Shown here: piece by piece, positions 5,212 through 5,973 of the stretch
Layout of the letters: every line of letters starts with the position of its first letter
Position numbering within the stretch: the first letter of the stretch is position 1
NCBI GenBank assembly: GCA_035289205.1
Contig: DATDXV010000032.1
Span: 1 to 5,973 of the forward strand
Source: DATDXV01 sp035289205
GTDB lineage: Archaea; Aenigmatarchaeota; Aenigmatarchaeia; Aenigmatarchaeales; DATDXV01
Length of the DNA stretch: 5,973 bases
Reading direction: 5' to 3'
Made by a program: the position numbers and the translations under genes
The notes under the pieces: generated by a model
What the model saw: only the letters and a program-made list of their open reading frames with translations
What the model was told of the DNA's origin: nothing
Database searches by the model: none

Positions 5212-5718
5212 CTATTCCATCACTATTGGCTGCATTACCCGCATCATCAAGAAACTCTTCTTCATGGCGGAAAATTCTTTCTGCACCCTGTCCATCCTGT
5301 CCAGGAGAAGTGAGAATTCCCTCTGAAGAGTCACAAGGTCATCCCTAGGGACAGATTGCTGGAGCATGAGAAGCTGGTGTTGCATGGTCTCCGTCTCCCT
5401 CACCTTCTCATCAACCTGTTCGCGAAGCTTAGCCATCTCGCCTTTCATCTCATCCATTGATTTTTTCATGGAATCGACATCCATGCTCTCTATCAGAGCT
5501 GCAATCTCCTTCATCTCCCTCTCTTTCTCTTTTTTCACATTGTCTGTTTCTTTTTGCAGTGCCTTGACGCGCGTCTCGTCAATGCTTTCAGCCTCGTCCA
5601 AAGCCTTGTCAGCAGAACTTTCAACCATCGCGATCCTTTTGTCTACCTGCAGCATTGCAAGCTTGTACTTTTCCTCGAATCTTTTCAACTGATCTGCTAA
5701 CTCTTCGATAGAAGGCAT
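5212..5718 (-). CDS. Coiled-coil protein, unknown function
   Basis: This 168-residue protein is almost entirely alpha-helical and charged, with heptad-like spacing of Leu/Met/Ile/Val from about 4 to 121, a break at SVPRDD (122-127), and a second helix to about 160. It contains no Cys or Trp, no signal peptide and no membrane segment, so it is probably cytoplasmic and oligomeric. The C-terminus (about 151-168: MKKSFLMMRVMQPIVME) is methionine-rich and hydrophobic, and may be a docking surface. I do not recognise the family; similarity to prefoldin, SMC arms or tail proteins would be generic coiled-coil resemblance. The ATG at 5718 has a TATA-like element about 28 bp upstream, consistent with a leaderless mRNA. 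Its TAG stop lies one base from the TGA of the convergent LamG gene. It follows the A24 peptidase gene on the same strand by 38 bp. Confidence 0.8.
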   Translation of the reverse strand: MPSIEELADQLKRFEEKYKLAMLQVDKRIAMVESSADKALDEAESIDETRVKALQKETDNVKKEKEREMKEIAALIESMDVDSMKKSMDEMKGEMAKLREQVDEKVRETETMQHQLLMLQQSVPRDDLVTLQREFSLLLDRMDRVQKEFSAMKKSFLMMRVMQPIVME

Positions 5719-5737
5719 ATTCCTATTATCTGAAACC

Positions 5738-5750
5738 TAATATAAATAAA
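5738..5750 (-). promoter_or_regulatory. TATA box for the coiled-coil gene
   Basis: On the minus strand the AT-rich run TTTATTTATATTA (5750 to 5738) contains TTTATATTA starting about 28 bp before the ATG at 5718, the distance seen for the other predicted leaderless genes here. It lies in the 38-bp gap after the A24 peptidase stop, so the coiled-coil gene probably has its own promoter. Confidence 0.6.
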
Positions 5751-5756
5751 CCTCTG

Positions 5757-5973
5757 TTAAAGAAACAGTCCAAAGAGGATGTTTCCATACAACACTGTAA
5801 GGAGAAGGGCTATGGGAAATACAGGCCCAAACCTTATGCCCTCCCTTATCAAAACTGTTTTCTTCATCTTCTGTATCCTTTTTACTTCTGCGGCTGTAAG
5901 CCCCCGTATAAGCTTCTTCCCTATTTTCAGCCTGGGGATGTCCTCCCCTATCATATCCCCGACCTTCAGGTCT
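5757..5973 (-). CDS. C-terminus of an archaeal A24 (prepilin/preflagellin) peptidase, cut by window edge
   Basis: The minus-strand frame enters from the right edge and ends with TAA at 5759-5757, giving 71 visible residues. The ATG at 5954 looks internal, because the frame stays open upstream and reads DLKVGDMIGEDIPRLKIG, resembling the L-x-x-G-D-x-x-x-E-D stretch in the soluble part of archaeal A24 peptidases. It continues with GLTAAEVKRIQKM, then IREGIRFGPVFPIALLLTVL, matching the EGIxFxPxF start of the last transmembrane helix, and ends shortly after it. Family members (FlaK, PibD, EppA types) are membrane aspartyl proteases that cut class III signal peptides of archaellins and type IV pilins; their catalytic GxGD motif would lie outside this window. 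The call rests on the C-terminal pattern only, so subtype is not assigned. The coiled-coil gene follows 38 bp downstream on the same strand. Confidence 0.72.
   Translation of the reverse strand, partial: DLKVGDMIGEDIPRLKIGKKLIRGLTAAEVKRIQKMKKTVLIREGIRFGPVFPIALLLTVLYGNILFGLFL

Noticed and set aside
5366..5692. Plus-strand Ser/Phe-rich open frame of 108 residues
   Set aside because: It is the mirror of the charged coiled-coil gene (Glu/Lys codons read as Phe/Ser/Leu) and has no promoter or ribosome binding site.
1..5973. Defence island, CRISPR, toxin-antitoxin, transposon or tRNA content
   Set aside because: No direct-repeat array, inverted-repeat-bounded transposase, paired small toxin/antitoxin genes or cloverleaf-like sequence was seen; gaps between genes are too short to hide such elements.

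Overview
The window looks like a compact archaeal chromosome segment. A uL16/L10e ribosomal protein of archaeal type and a DUF1512 protein (a family I know only from archaea) sit side by side. AGA/AGG and ATA codons are frequent. TATA-box promoters placed about 27-29 bp before start codons suggest leaderless transcripts. Short spacers, small proteins, a secreted LamG protein and a basic N-terminal insertion in L10e would fit a DPANN-type or other small-genome uncultivated archaeon, but this placement is a weak inference.

Layout, left to right. (1) On the minus strand, the N-terminal 155 residues of a site-2-protease-like (M50) membrane protein run off the left edge. (2) A 59-bp divergent promoter region with two TATA elements around a 10-bp palindrome separates it from plus-strand genes. 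(3) A 105-residue membrane protein overlaps (ATGA) a SEC59/phytol-kinase-type polyprenol or lipid kinase. (4) After a short spacer with its own TATA-like box comes a membrane-anchored DUF1512 protein, followed 8 nt later by ribosomal protein L10e. (5) Two apparently leaderless single genes follow: an extended-SDR NAD-dependent epimerase/dehydratase and a secreted two-domain protein ending in a LamG lectin-like fold. (6) Converging on it with one base between stop codons are minus-strand genes: a 168-residue coiled-coil protein and, upstream at the right edge, the C-terminus of an archaeal A24 (prepilin/preflagellin) peptidase.

The contents combine housekeeping (L10e, DUF1512) with envelope functions: polyprenol/lipid phosphorylation, a sugar-nucleotide-type SDR, a secreted lectin-like protein and two intramembrane proteases. 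I see no tRNA, rRNA, CRISPR array, transposon, phage gene or toxin-antitoxin pair, and no clear new multi-gene system. The most notable observations are a one-residue expansion of the zinc motif in the M50-like protein (HELIGH rather than HExxH), the nearly symmetric divergent promoter, TATA boxes that fall on or just after the preceding gene's stop and so reset two start codons, and an 18-bp palindrome inside the L10e gene where the protein loop also appears one residue longer than usual. Nearly all the sequence is coding; no gene-free stretch exceeds about 60 bases.
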